A DNA stretch of 64,000 nt from assembly GCF_002994745.2 (NCBI RefSeq), contig NC_037093.1:11946400-12010399 (forward strand), in the 5' to 3' direction. The notes beneath the pieces are model-generated. The model was not told where the DNA came from. It searched no databases and worked only from the letters and a program-made list of their open reading frames with translations. The translations under genes and the position numbers were made by a program. This document shows positions 12,831 through 24,183 of the stretch, piece by piece. How positions within the stretch are numbered: the first letter of the stretch is position 1; each line of letters begins with the position of its first letter. This stretch comes from Rosa chinensis (taxonomy: Eukaryota > Streptophyta > Magnoliopsida > Rosales > Rosaceae).

Positions 12831-13980
12831 AATTAATTGAAAATAGGAGATATGAAAATATCTAGTGGGTTTGCTCTGCTAGGGTTGGGAGAGCGCCGTC
12901 TCCGTCTCCGACCTCTCTATACCTTTCTCCATCATTGATGGAGTATTGTTCCGATGTCGCCTTCGGTGTCAGTTCTCTCACGCACGGCTACAATCGTTCC
13001 CTATATCGGGTCATAGTTCACATCTCGGCATGTGGTAATCTCTCCTTTTCAGATCCATTCTGACTGTATCTATGTTCACTGGGAAGAAGCCATGGCTGTG
13101 TTGCCTTCCCAAAGCACCGAGAGTCGGGCATCTTCGGCCAAGTCAGGCACGACTTAAGTCGCCGGCATGCGGCTTTGGTTTGGAGGCGGTGTGGCTGAGT
13201 GAGGGGCTCGAGAGGGGCCAGACTTCTGCTCAGTTTTCCGGTGCATTGGAGAGGCGGTTGTCCGGTAGCGTTCCAGATCGAGTGGGTGATCTGACAGTAG
13301 AGTGAATCAGTGCATGAGGTCTGGGCGAATATGGTTTCCGGTAGGTGATAGTGGTGGTAGTAGGGAACTTCTTGTTTGTGGGGCTGGGATGATCTTTCTC
13401 CGACCAAGAGTGGTGGAGCAGTGGCTGGGGTCGAAGTCAGGGACGGTCTGGGTGCCCAGAGGAGAATTTGTGGGCCTTTTTTGGCTGGGCCTTCCCTTTT
13501 AGACCTTTGCAACTGGTGTATGAGCCCAATGCTGTTAGGGTTCTTATTTGGGATCCAGGAGATTTCTTATAGGCCCAAAATTTCTCAGCATTTTGGAATA
13601 GGTTTTTTGGCTACTTAGGTTGAAGATTTCTCTCTATTCGATGTATTATTCTGCATGGATTAGGCAAGATCGGTCACACTACCACCGGTTACCTTGATAG
13701 AAGTTACCCTCTATTCGACATCTATCATTGCGTGGAAGTATGGTTGACCATACTATTGGTACCGTTTTACATAGCCCGGATTATGTCTGGTGCTTCATCA
13801 AATGCTTAATTGCATCCCTTAGTCTAACTATTATGTTTTATTTCCGACGCCTAGGTTGCATCTAACTTTGTTCTTATTATTTTATATTTTGATGTAGTTT
13901 CTACATCTATAAATTGTACTATTTCTTCTTATTATTATTAATAAAGTGGCTGACTACTATAAAAAAAAAAATTAAAAAAA
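12831..13980 (+). mobile_element. poly-A retroposon insert, ~1.15 kb
   Basis: Flanked by a 17-base imperfect target duplication (AACACATGCAAACTCAT at 12814-12830, similar bases at 13981-13997) and ending in an A-rich tail after AATAAAGTGGCTGAC. The sister copy lacks it. Size, tail and long duplication point to target-primed insertion, either a 5'-truncated LINE or a mobilised RNA. I recognise no LINE domain in it; short G+C-rich open frames at 13018-13512 are unassigned. Confidence 0.7.
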
Positions 13981-14198
13981 AACATAGGCAAATTCATTAT
14001 ATATAGACCCTATTGGTTGGTCTATGATATTATTTAGCATTAGCAAATAGAAGAAAAAAATTACTTTTAACTCTAAAATTATTTCATCAACATTTAAAAT
14101 AATAAAAGTCCTTACAAAGCCTTCTTGACATGTTATATTACGTAATAAGCACACAACTTTTACCCCAAACGAGAGAATTTTATCTTCTTCAACTAATT

Positions 14199-14779
14199 GA
14201 GTGTCTGCAATGGGGTGAGCCGGTGTGGATGGGCTCGGCGCAGTGGTTTGCTAGCGGTTGGAGTCCGATGTTGTGGAAATTGGAAGCATGTTGCGGTGGC
14301 CGAATTCTTTGTTTTATTAGGTTTTGGCTTTTGGTTAGTTCTAATAAGTCTCTCCTCAATTGAGCGAGGGTTTGGTTGTCTTGGTTTCATGGTTGTGCCA
14401 TTACTATGGTGTCTTTTCCGTGGACGAGTTGGTTCAACTCTGGTTTACTTTTGTTGTCAATTTGCAGACGAGCGATCCTTTACACGTGATCTGGTACTTT
14501 TTGGACATGGTGTTGAAGAGGACGACGTCTTCTGTGCTGTTTACTACAAGATATTACTGGGACTTTCGGGATCACATACTCAGGGTAGCCTTGGAAATTG
14601 GTGTTTTGTGGTTAGAGTTTGGTCTCATTGGCCTGATGGTATCTATAACCACGGTTTTTTGGGGTATTAGCTAATGTCTCCCCCCCCCCCCCCCCCCCTC
14701 CCCGCCCCCCTCCAATGTATGCGTTTTGGTTGATTGAATGAAAGTTCTATCTCATTCTCAAAAAAAAAAAAAAAAAAAA
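14199..14779 (+). mobile_element. poly-A retroposon insert, ~580 bp
   Basis: Flanked by an 18-base target duplication with one mismatch (TATCTTCTTCAACTAATT at 14181-14198; TATCTTCTTCAAGTAATT at 14780-14797). It ends with a ~20-base A tract and contains a poly-C run near 14680. The 3' end TGAATGAAAGTTCTATCTC is like plant LINE tails. No intact domain. Confidence 0.75.
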
Positions 14780-15085
14780 TATCTTCTTCAAGTAATTAAG
14801 AATCTCCTAGCTTAGAAATCAACCATACATAAAGTCAAAAGGGATGAGGCACTACTGCATGGGGATTTTTACTTAATAAACATATAGTCCAAATATGAAT
14901 TACTTTGTGTTTCAAACTAGAAAGATGCGCACTTTTCCCAATTAGGTTGCAGTAATGTGGAAAACAAAAAGAGTTGAAAGGAAAACCATCTTTGGCTTTG
15001 GAATAACTTAACACAGGTAAACTCATTATATATGGACCCATTGGTTGTCTGTAATATTATTTAGCATTAGTAAATAGCAAGAAGA

Positions 15086-15254
15086 CTTTGTAGCTAATGC
15101 TATTGCAAATTTAGGGCATGATGCTGCTTCTCCTATATCTTGGAGTGATAGGGTCCCAAATGAGGCTTCTAGAGCCTTATTTTTTGACGTTGTAAACTTT
15201 GGTTGCCCAAGAGGCTTCCTTCTTTAAATAATTTTCTTTTCTTAAAAAAAAAAA
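15086..15254 (+). mobile_element. LINE 3' end, ~170 bp
   Basis: Flanked by a perfect 13-base target duplication, AATAGCAAGAAGA, at 15073-15085 and 15255-15267, and ending in poly-A. One frame reads FVANAIANLGHDAASP and continues to a TAA near the tail. This is the C-terminal end of a plant LINE RNase H region ('ADALANLG' block). A severely 5'-truncated copy. Confidence 0.8.
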
Positions 15255-15267
15255 AAATAGCAAGAAG

Positions 15268-17260
15268 AATTGAATTTGCATGTCCTCTAGATAGTTTACT
15301 AGTAATAGTGCATGCGCTTTGCCGCGGGATTTGTTGTTGTTAATAATTTACAATAATGACAGATATGAATGAAAATGACTTGATTCTTGATCACAATGAT
15401 AACATGTTTCATCTCTCTAATATTGTTTGATTTACATTATTGCAGTTTAGAATAACATTCTATCATATATAGCATTTTATAACAACATCAAGTATTGCAG
15501 GGAGCAGAGAATGCTAAAGTAAACGAATAGAAATGATGTAGCAACTGCCCTAAGAGTCAAGTAAATGAATTTTAGAGACACCTAAGGATATTGAATATGC
15601 CAAATTAGCTTTGAGGATATTGATAAATAAAATCACTTAATGCAGAAATTATACTGTTCTAGAAAGTAGATTGACATATGTGTAGCTAGACATATCAAGA
15701 GGCAAATTCTAATGACATCACATAAGAAATGATGAAGTTTATTTTTGTTACTGCATAGTGGAATAAGTTCAAAATATGATATAGATGTTGCAACATCAAT
15801 GATGAGTATATATCTAGTTTTAGTTCTAGCTAGACTCACGTTAGAAGCTGTGTTAGCCAATATCCCACAACATCACTCGTATCTCTTCTCTCCTGCATTT
15901 GCAAATTGAAATAGGTTTTTACATATAGTTGATATAACTAAATTAATTTCATATTCTTTTTTTTTTTTTTTTGTCTAAAACATAATTGTGGCTATAATCA
16001 ATATTACACATATATAGTCTATAAAAAAAAAAAAAAGAGGAAAAGTTATTGAGAATTAATCATATACTATTACATGCTCCTTATCATATGGATTAAGAAG
16101 CTTCTCCATTGAAGCTTAACTTGGCTTGTTGTACTACTTGAACTCTATCTGACAATGGTTTATCTGGAAAATGAAGAAAAGCAACAAAAGCTTAGGACAG
16201 CTTACCATTTGTAATGTACGATCAAGAAAGCATTTTGAAGACTTGGAATAGAAAACTGAAAATCAAATATCCAAATTCATGTTCTGCTTCCTTAGATGAA
16301 AACCGATTGTATGCAGAAGTGCACAGTATGAGATATTAACAAAATGTTAATAGAAAGAAAAGGTTTGGTCAAGTCTATTGAATTCATTGTTCTTGCTAAG
16401 AAATAGTCAGCCATATTTTTCACTTAATGAAGGATATTGTTTTGCTTTTCTATTTACTTGCATGCAAAGATTGCAATACTCTGAAATACTGAACATAATC
16501 CTCCTAACATGTAAAGTAGATTGAAAGTTCTATATTTGTAAAACCAAATCAAGCAATCACATGCACTTGTATCTCAGGCATGTTTTGATATATCCCTGTG
16601 AACTGTCTCAATGCCTTTAGCATAAAAAATAAGTTCACTCTATCTAGTGCTTTCACATGGAGCTGTAATTAACCAACATACCACTTCTTGGTGAGGAGGA
16701 AGCATAGCTGATAAACTTTTTCTATCTTCAAAGTAACCAGAATTGGAATCATAGCACTAATTTCATATGTGACCTCCTGTCCAATTTGAAAGGGCTCTTC
16801 CCTAGTGCGGCCTTTTAGAAGAACAACATGCTGCAAGGCACAATGTACGCTAGTAACAAAGTACAATGTGAAACACTCCAATTTAGCAGTAATATGAAAC
16901 TCTGTAAAACATTGAAGCCAAGAAACTCAATGACAAAAGACAATGGCCACTAAAGCACTTTAGTTGTTAAAATTGAATTTCGCTAAGCAGACAAAATGCA
17001 GGGAAGTAACTAAATTGATTACACTGATATCATAGAAAGTGAAAGAACAGTCTTCAAATTTTTATGAACTTGAAATAACTAGAGCAGTTGATTCTCTACA
17101 TTTTAGCATATATGATTTGAATAATTTGATGAAGAGACATCATATTGTCTTCAAGTCTATCTATGCTAAAAATAAGAACCTACTAAGGATACCATAAATT
17201 TGTTTTATGCTTGATTAGTTAAATTTGATTCCACTTATGTCCTTGTGTTTGATACTTGAA
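15268..17260. other. intergenic DNA without a supported gene
   Basis: AT-rich DNA with poly-T and poly-A runs near 15958 and 16023. A 70-codon open frame at 16669-16881 (minus) has no recognisable match. The last part may be an old intron of the GH3 pseudogene that follows. Confidence 0.5.
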
Positions 17261-17264
17261 TTCC

Positions 17265-18012
17265 AGGTATGCCCCTGATCTGGACAAGGCCAAGACCATG
17301 TTCCTTTACTTCGTCAAGGCAGAGATGTCGACGCCGTGTGGCTCATCGGCACGGACGGTGCTCACCAGCTACTACAAGAGCAACCACTTCAAGTGCCAAG
17401 GCTAAGACCATTCCAACAACTGCACCAGCCTTGACCAGACCATTTTATGTAATGACAACAACCAAAGCATGTATTACCAGCTCTTTTCCGACCTACTCCA
17501 CCGCCACCAAGTCCTGAGGCTCGGGGCTGTTTTCTCCTCGGCTGTTCTTTCGAGTCATTTCGTTCCTTGAACGAAACTAGATCAATTTCTGCAATGACAT
17601 ACCTACCGAGAAGTTGGATCCCCTAATCACAGACCCTAATTGCCACACATCAATGGCTAAAATTCTCTCCTCGCCTAATCCTGATCTGGCTGACAAGATC
17701 AGCAGCATCTGTAGCCTTCAACTATGGAAGGGAATTGTGTGCCAGCTCTCGCCTAAGGCCAAGTACATTAATTGAGATCGTTGTTAGGTCCATGACGCAG
17801 TACGTACCAGCTTTGGAGCAGTACAGTGATGGGAAGCTTCCATTAGTCGGCACCATGTATGCATATTGGGCATCAGGGTGAACGCTATGTATGTCTGCAA
17901 GCTCACATAAGGTTTTCAAGTTCACATCGAAATAACACTCTGATCGGACGTAGCATTCACCTAATGCCCAATATGGGGTATTTTGAGTTTATACAGTTGG
18001 GTGCAGGAAAGA
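17265..18012 (+). pseudogene. GH3 acyl-amido synthetase, internal to 3' part, broken
   Basis: GH3 enzymes conjugate amino acids to auxin, jasmonate or benzoates. The first stretch reads [16 protein letters not shown] then [12 protein letters not shown], the conserved GH3 exon block around the TSYYKS motif. It then proceeds through successive frameshifts and stops: DQTILCNDNNQSMYYQLFSD, HRHQVLRLGAVFSSA, SMAKIL-like, then PALEQYSDGKLP, and ends with MPNMGYFEFIQLG near 17965-18000. The order is the same as in family members, but at least five frame breaks are present and no start or 3' end is found. A preceding ...TTCCAG may be the original splice acceptor. Which GH3 group it came from cannot be told. 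Confidence 0.82.
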
Positions 18013-18305
18013 ATGGGAAAAATTCAACATTACTCTTTCTCTCTTCCACTCTCAATTATGCTTCCTCTCATCTCTCTCTGATTCCAATTCCCTCTCTCTC
18101 CTCCATTCTCATCATCTCCCTCATCCGTTTCCTTAATGGCTTTGCCGTTTTACGGTTATCTCTTCCGGACCGAAGTTAATATAAAACTGAGCTAACTGAA
18201 TGTGTTTTGAGTTTTACAAGAGTCTTGTTCTTGAGGTGCTCGATCTCTGGCTTCTTGTTTGTCATGATGAGGACTTCAAGCGGCTTTTATGTTTGTTTAA
18301 CTCTG
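18013..18305. other. flank of retroelement 1
   Basis: CT-rich sequence between the GH3 remnant and the LTR. The five bases CTCTG at 18301-18305 would be one target duplication of element 1; the partner is not in the window. Confidence 0.5.
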
Positions 18306-18795
18306 TGTTAATGTCTAAGATTGGGCGGTAGCCAAATCTTGGTCAACGATGGTTCGAGGGGTGAACCATTACTTGTGATATTCTTGTTGCTTCTGCTATC
18401 TGTCAAATAAAATACAAAGGGCGTCAAAGGGAGACTGCAGTGGGTGGTCTTCTCTTCTCCGATGCCTGAGTTAGTCAATGTATTTATGTTGACAGAATAA
18501 CAGTAGGTAAGTAGTAAATGCGTAATTAATGAGGAGAGAGGAGTTGACCTTTTATAGGTGGGGAAGGGGCTGACCTCTTCCTTGTTTTCGATGTGGGACT
18601 GATATGCTTCAGTTCCCAGATTTTGATGCTTCAGTGAGGCGATCTTAGCTAGGTGCTTGGAGGAGCGTCAGCAGTGATCTGGGGGTGAGCGGGGCTCAGG
18701 TGATAGCCTGTTTGGTTGTGTTTCCGTAGGTCACACCATTGATAGTTGTTGGTACCGCTGGCGGTAGTATGAGCATGCTTATTATAGCTAATTAT

Positions 18796-19115
18796 TAGGG
18801 CTGCACATGGATTGGGTTGGATCGGTTTTGACTCCAAACCATCTCTATGCCAAAGTGAGCGGTTTAGGCATTTTGGAAAACCGGTCATAAAAAAAAAAAT
18901 AAAAATTAAATACTTGTTACTCCTCAAACTTTTCCCTGAAAAACAGTTTAGTCCCTCACCTTTCAAATTAAACTGGATAGTCCTTATTCTTTCTAATTCT
19001 CACACAACAGGTCCAAAACAGGTCTACAATGACTATTCTACCCCCAAGATCCTTTTTTTTATTTTTTTCTCTCTCTTTTTCTAACTTTTCTCTCTTTTTT
19101 TATTTATTTTTTCTG

Positions 19116-19165
<50 letters not shown>

Positions 19166-20762
19166 TTCTTTCTTCGTTCTTCATTCTTCTCTGCTATTTT
19201 TTTTTCCCCTTCTTACTCTACTCCATATTCCAATTTAATTTAATCTAGAGCCAATCCTCCCCACAAAATTCCTCCACCTCTCCAAATTCACACTCCCAAA
19301 TCCAAGAGTAACCCCATACCCAAATTCACCTCCAGCCCCCTCCCCCTTTCTTTTCTCTTCTCCTCGGACCGGACCCAAATTCCAGCAAAATCACCGCAGC
19401 CGGACCCCAGTTGGACTCGTCGCCGGCCATCGAAGCTTCCTCTCTTCCTCCTCCTCCATCTCTGGTAAGGATTTTAGGTGATTAGGCTTGGATTGAAGCA
19501 AATCGAAGAGGAGAGAAAAACTGAAAATTTTCTATTTCTTGGCTGGGTTTTTGGTTTCTGGTGATTTTTCGGCTGGAAACCTTGGTGAATCTTGTTGTTG
19601 GAAGAACACTGATCTTGTGGGTATGCTTATTGCAGTTTGAATCGACCGGTAAAGGAGAAATTCGAAGGTGAACAGTAGTTCGCCGGAAATCCTTTTACTT
19701 AGGCTGTTTTCTGGCCTTTTTGTTTGGAATTGGACATTCTTGCAGGTATCAAAGTTGTTGGGCTCATGGAAGAGCAGAGAAGAACGAAGAAAGAAGGAGA
19801 AAAGAGAGAGAGAGAGAGAGAGAGAAGCAAAAAAAAAAAAATAAAAAAAGAGAGAAAAATTAGAAAAAGAGAGAGAGAAAAATAAAAAAAGGATCTTGGG
19901 GGTAGAATAGTCATTTTAGACTTGCTTTGGACCTGTTGTGTGAGAATTAGAAAGAATAAAGACTATCCAGTTTAATTTGAAAGACGAGGGACTAAACTGT
20001 TTTTCAGGGAAAAGTTTGAGGAGTAACAAGTATTTAATCTAAAAAAAAAAAAACTCAATCCGACCCAATCCAATCCAATTAAAGATGGTTTGGTTTGGTC
20101 GGTTTGGCGGTTTTCACCTATATAATATTAACATGCTATTTATGAAAAAATTCAATCTCAAGAATTGAAATTATGTTAAATTATCTAAATTTAAAATTCA
20201 ATAATTAAAATCCAAAACATATAGTCCAAAACTAAAACCTAAATTAGATTCAAAGTGATTCACTTATTTAACGACTTAACCATCAATACTAGCTTAATAT
20301 GATAGTATTAAAGGTCAAAGAATGAGAGATTGAGAGATCAGAGATGTGATATGAAATGATCAAAAAAATTATAGCGATTATATACTAAGGTTTTAGGCCT
20401 TTGAGCCTTGAATTCAATATGATAGTATATCATTTGAGAATAAAGTTATAACTAGAGATTTAGAACTTAGTTAGAACAAACCGGACAAATGAAAATATAT
20501 TTATTACGTGTGTGTGTGTGTGTGTGTATAAAATAATAATTAAAAAAAAAAAAAAACGGTTTCTCTTATGTTTCAAACATACCGGTCGGTTCGGGTTCCG
20601 CGATTTAAGTACAAGAGAAACCAAACCAACCCAGTTCATAAATGGTTTTGTTCGGTATTGAACCAATTTTCAATTTTTAAAGTTAAAAAACCTTAACCAA
20701 ACCATATTTATTGGTCGGTTTTGGCTGGTTTACCGGTTTGTACCATGTTTTGCACACCCCTA
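18796..20762. mobile_element. non-autonomous hAT element, TSD CTAATTAT
   Basis: Starts TAGGGCTGCACATGG and ends with the near complement CCATGTTTTGCACACCCCTA, typical hAT termini (TAGGG.TG..CA). The 8-base duplication CTAATTAT lies at 18788-18795 and 20763-20770. The partner LTR at about 31975 has the empty site. No transposase is visible. It is itself interrupted by a long-TIR element. Confidence 0.85.
18905..20038. mobile_element. long-TIR (Mutator-like) element nested in the hAT element
   Basis: Arms 18905-19196 and 19767-20038 are inverted repeats of about 270-290 bases, both beginning ATTAAATACTTGTTACTCCT and including ACAGTTTAGTCCCT and long CT/GA tracts. The interior (19197-19766) looks like a plant 5' UTR, with CT-rich leader, G+C-rich bases and a possible splice donor (TCTGGTAAGG near 19463), but no transposase. 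Long TIRs suggest the Mutator-like superfamily. The target duplication is unclear because A-rich bases flank both ends. Confidence 0.75.
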
Positions 20763-20796
20763 CTAATTATGCTTGGCAAATGCTCATGTAAGTACA

Positions 20797-20810
20797 AGTC
20801 CCCCAAGTCC
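20797..20810 (-). other. polypurine tract of element 1
   Basis: On the minus strand GGACTTGGGGGACT immediately precedes the LTR start TGTACTTAC. The G-run is the likely plus-strand primer site. Confidence 0.6.
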
Positions 20811-21288
20811 CCAGTCAATGAGGGCAATCTTGGTTGAGGAGTTGCGTCTAGCGGTTTGAAGCGTTACTTATGATAGACTTATGAAAGCATAATTAGCGTT
20901 AGTGCGTTGTCAACCATGGATTTATTCTGAGCAAACGCTTTGTACCCTTTTGGGTGGGCCCCTGCTAGGCCCCCTAGGGAGTCCCCCACTCCTCGGCTAA
21001 GATAGTCCTCCATTTGGCCGGCATATTGTTTGTTAAGGGGAGCTGCGCTGAGCAGCGGGTGTTGGGTAGCGAGCCCAATCTTTGATACCCGAGTGGCGGG
21101 GGTCAACGTGCCTGATTAGGGCCCGCAAAGACTGTTGACATGTCTCCTTACTTGCCCCGGAGGAACAGATCTTGACTGCAACGCTGCGTGGCGGTCATTG
21201 TCATTATGAGGTGTTGCCTCGGGAGTTGCCTCAGGCGGGAGTCCCTCCGCTGGGAGGTAGTAGTAAGAAGTATTGCAGGAACCTTCTT

Positions 21289-21690
21289 GCTTGCAAGATG
21301 AAGGGGAGATGTGCCGCTAGCGGTGTTCGGTTTAGTAGAGACTGCCTCATTTGCAAGATGAAAGGGAGAAGTTCCGCTAACGGTGTTGCGCTTACCAGAG
21401 ACCGTCTCGCTTGCAAGATAAAAGAGAGAAGTTCTGCTAGCGGTGTTGCGCTTAGCGGAGACTGTCTCACTTGCAAGGTGAAAGGAAGAAGCTCCGCTAG
21501 CGGTGTTACGGTTACAGAAGACTGTCTCACTTGCAAGATGAAAGGGAGAAGCTCTGCTAGCGGTGTTGAGCTTAGCGGAGACTGTCTCATTTGCAAGATG
21601 AAAGGGAGAAGCTTCGCTAGTGGTGTTGCGCTTGCAAGGTGAAAGGGAGAAGCTTCGCTAGAGTTGTTGCGCTTAGTGGAGACTGTCTCA
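21289..21690 (+). repeat. 60-bp tandem repeat, about 6.5 copies
   Basis: Period exactly 60 bases, unit core TTGCAAGATGAAAGGGAGAA then GCTAGCGGTGTT. Because 60 is a multiple of three, the frame 21172-21642 stays open and gives a 20-residue repeat with CKMKGRSSASGV. It lies between the antisense ORF and the LTR of element 1. The last copies carry a deletion near 21630. Confidence 0.9.
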
Positions 21691-21725
21691 CTTGTCGATT
21701 GGTATGCCTACTTCTTGACTGTTAC

Positions 21726-22066
21726 TTCTGAGAGACGCTTCGTCTGATAGCCCTCGACACGTGGCTGTCATGCATTGGGTTGGAGTGTGGGTGTACGCCT
21801 TCTCAGCACACCCGTCTCTTCTCCATTAATGGGAGTAAATATTGTTTTTGTAATTGAGGCAATGCCTCAGTTAATCCGGATAGTGGGTTAATCCGGATCA
21901 TGTTTTCTGAGAGACGCTTCGTCTGACAGCCCTCAACACGTGGCTGTCATGCATTGGGTTGGAGTGTGGGTGTACGCCTTCTCAGCATGCCCGTCTCTTC
22001 TCCATTAATGGGAGTAAATATTGTTTTTGTAATCGAGGCAATGCCTCGGTTAATCCAAATAGTGGG
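21726..22066 (+). repeat. 179-bp tandem duplication
   Basis: Two copies beginning TTCTGAGAGACGCTTCGTCT at 21726 and 21905, about 95% alike, each containing ACACGTGGCTGTCATGCATT. They lie in the non-coding part of element 1, upstream of the antisense ORF, so they could belong to its control region. Confidence 0.88.
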
Positions 22067-22734
22067 TGTGATCAGGGGGCACGTGTAAGGTTTTCATGTG
22101 AAGTCGTTTTTCAACGGAGGGCCTGGATTTGGTTGATGTTGACATAAAAGAGGGGTAAACCAAGGGGTTTTTGACAGTTTGTGCACTTCAAACCTAAATC
22201 GTTGTCCTCAAGCTTTTCTCTCTGAGAGTTGAGGAGTACATTCTACAAGTTGAGTGAGGGTGGTGACTTTAGAAGAGAGAGACTCCTAGAAGTGAAGGCA
22301 CATGTTCATGCGCACAGAGTTCCCATTTTTCAGGTTGGTGATCTGAGCCTCGTGTTTATTTGATTGCTCGTTGTTTCTATCACTTGATACTTTTTGCCCT
22401 CCGAAGTAACTGTTGCAGTTTTGTGGTGTGTCTGAGGGTCTAGAGGGGTTTGGGGACTGGTTTAGGTGTTTGCGGCAGGAGGTTGATGATTATGGATTTG
22501 CTAGATGGTCGAATCTAGGTTTTGAGTGTATATACGTTGTTTTCTTGTTATCTGGGTTTTCTGGGTATGGTTGTTCTTGGTTAAAATCTGACATAGGGAT
22601 AGTTTAGATCGTTTTGGAACAGACTAACTTGGGTTTTAGGGTGTTTGCGATGGCTTGCGTCCTAGAGATCTCGAGCAGTGAGGATTCTGGTCTGACATGT
22701 CACTCAGCGGTTCCGATAGGAATTTTATTGACAC

Positions 22735-24183
22735 TTGCGTCCGTCTGGCCCTGCAGGAACCTCACTGTCGGAATCGGTAGACATCGAACCGCTTCAAACT
22801 ATTATGTGGGAAGTAGCTATGACTCGTGCTGGGCGCCCAGAAACTTCGACGGCGAGAGAGGAAACTGCTGCCCTCGAGCAACGTGAGGATAGGCTGGCTA
22901 GCCACAATGCTGCGAGTGGTTCCACGCATGGGGATGATGCCGTTGAACAAGATATAGAGTCGGCTTGGGTTCTTTGCGACGGTACTTCTGTTAACGAGGC
23001 AGGAGGACCGATGACTCCGTCCGCGATCAGAAAGTTGAAGCAGGTGTTCCACCTCCTTAGAGTGGTGAAGTTGAGTTCACCAAAGAAATACAAGTAGGTG
23101 TCGTTTCTATCGGCCGGTTATGCCGCTGTGCACTAGGTTGTGTTCCTCCAGGGTGTAACATTTATGCTACTACCCAACCTTTAGATTCTGCTATGCTAGT
23201 TTGATCTCGCCTTTGGACAAATTTGCATGGCGCTGAACTCCCTTTGGCGGTTGTCTGGGTGCGAAGGGCCTACCGTGGCAGAGGTTTTTCATTTTTACAA
23301 GCTTGTATACGTGAAGCGCCAGGGTTGTAGCGGACAAGTGAATCTGACCCGCCTTCAGGGGGCGATGAAGTTGATTGAGAACTTCAAGGATTCCATGTCA
23401 CCCTAGCGGTCGACCTTCTGCGTTGCGACCGAGGGCTGGGAGTTCGACATAAGGGTGAACGAGCAAGCGCTGACGTTTAGGATTAAGTCGGAGTTCCAAC
23501 CTATCTGAGGTTGTCGCTAGTTTCCGCTGAGCAATTTTTGCTGTTTTCTTTGTATAATAAGTATCTTTTTTTTTTTGACCTCATCTCAGTTTTCTTCTTT
23601 GTGCAGCGGGATTGCGGTTCACATTGACGTGTGAGGAGCGGTGTCGCATAGCCCGGATTACAAGTTGCTGGAGGAACAGCAATCTTCTTGACCTTTGCTT
23701 GCTCACCGATTGGGAGCTGTTGGTCGACTTGAAATTGACTTGTGCCCTTGGTAAGTGTCTCCCGCCAACCTGTGCCTTTGTTAACCTGTCCTACGCTAAC
23801 TTGTTTTGTTTGCTTGTTTTTTCAGATCCCGTTCCTGTTAACAAGGCCAGCCGCGACATGTTTGACAAAGCCATGGACTGCGCGGAACTGCAGAACTTTC
23901 TTGAGGGCATGTATGCCGCTGGGCTGAGAGCTAAGCAGACAGTCATTGACCCTCAAACTCCGGTGCCGAGCCAATCAGAGGTTGAGGTGGTGATGTCGAT
24001 GCCCCGCCATTCCCATCTTGCTGCCATTGGTCAGACTGTGGTACAGCCCGAGTCTCGCACCGAGAGTGGGGCGGTTGGGGGGAGCAAGACAGGTGCTGCT
24101 CCAGAGAAAGCCAGGGGGAAAATGCCTACTCAGCAGCATGGACCCCAAAGGGAGAGGGTTGTGCCACTAAAAGAACCTGTTAC
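22735..24183 (+). pseudogene. antisense ORF of element 1, upstream part
   Basis: Opposite in direction to pol. Pieces in order: 22735-23097 (ends LKQVFHLLRVVKLSS), then about 23225-23505 reading GPTVAEVFHFYKLVYVKRQG, LTRLQGAMKLIENF, STFCVATEGWEFDIRV and ALTFRIKSEFQPI with an internal stop, and 23612-24183 with PVPVNKASRDMFDKAMDC. A possible splice site precedes 23600. This is the widespread plant retroelement protein often annotated 'putative retrotransposon protein'; its job is unknown. It is broken by stops and by the solo LTR at 24184. Confidence 0.72.

Larger units (their letters stand above)
11815..15080. repeat. ~420-bp tandem duplication, expanded by insertions
   Basis: Copy 1 starts near 11815 and ends near 14050; copy 2 runs from about 14062 to about 15080. 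Both begin TTTTAACTCTAAAATTATTT, share the block CTTCTTGACATGTTATATTA, and end GATATTATTTAGCATTAG or close to it. After removing the inserts listed below, each copy is about 420 bases. Divergence is a few percent, so the duplication is old but readable. Confidence 0.85.
18306..20796 (-). repeat. 3' LTR of element 1, split by a hAT insertion
   Basis: Reverse complement of the LTR at 31951-32456. It begins TGTACTTACATGAGC at 20796 and ends GACATTAACA at 18306. Removing the insert at 18796-20762 and its 8-base duplication leaves about 515 bases, matching the 506-bp partner with moderate divergence. A promoter-like CACCTATAAAAGG is shared by both LTRs. Confidence 0.88.

Noticed and set aside
13018..13512. 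164-codon minus-strand frame
   Set aside because: Inside a retroposed insert and overlapped by equally long frames on the other strand; no known domain.
14197..14674. Two overlapping open frames of 104 and 157 codons
   Set aside because: They lie in a poly-A retroposon insert, lack recognisable domains, and run out near a poly-C tract.
16669..16881. 70-codon minus-strand frame
   Set aside because: Some protein-like texture, but no family recognised and no exon neighbours.
21231..21596. 121-codon minus-strand frame with a 20-residue repeat
   Set aside because: Direct consequence of the 60-bp tandem repeat, which stays open in more than one frame.
21289..21690. CRISPR-like regular repeat
   Set aside because: Units are directly joined without unique spacers, and the host is a plant; it is a simple tandem repeat.
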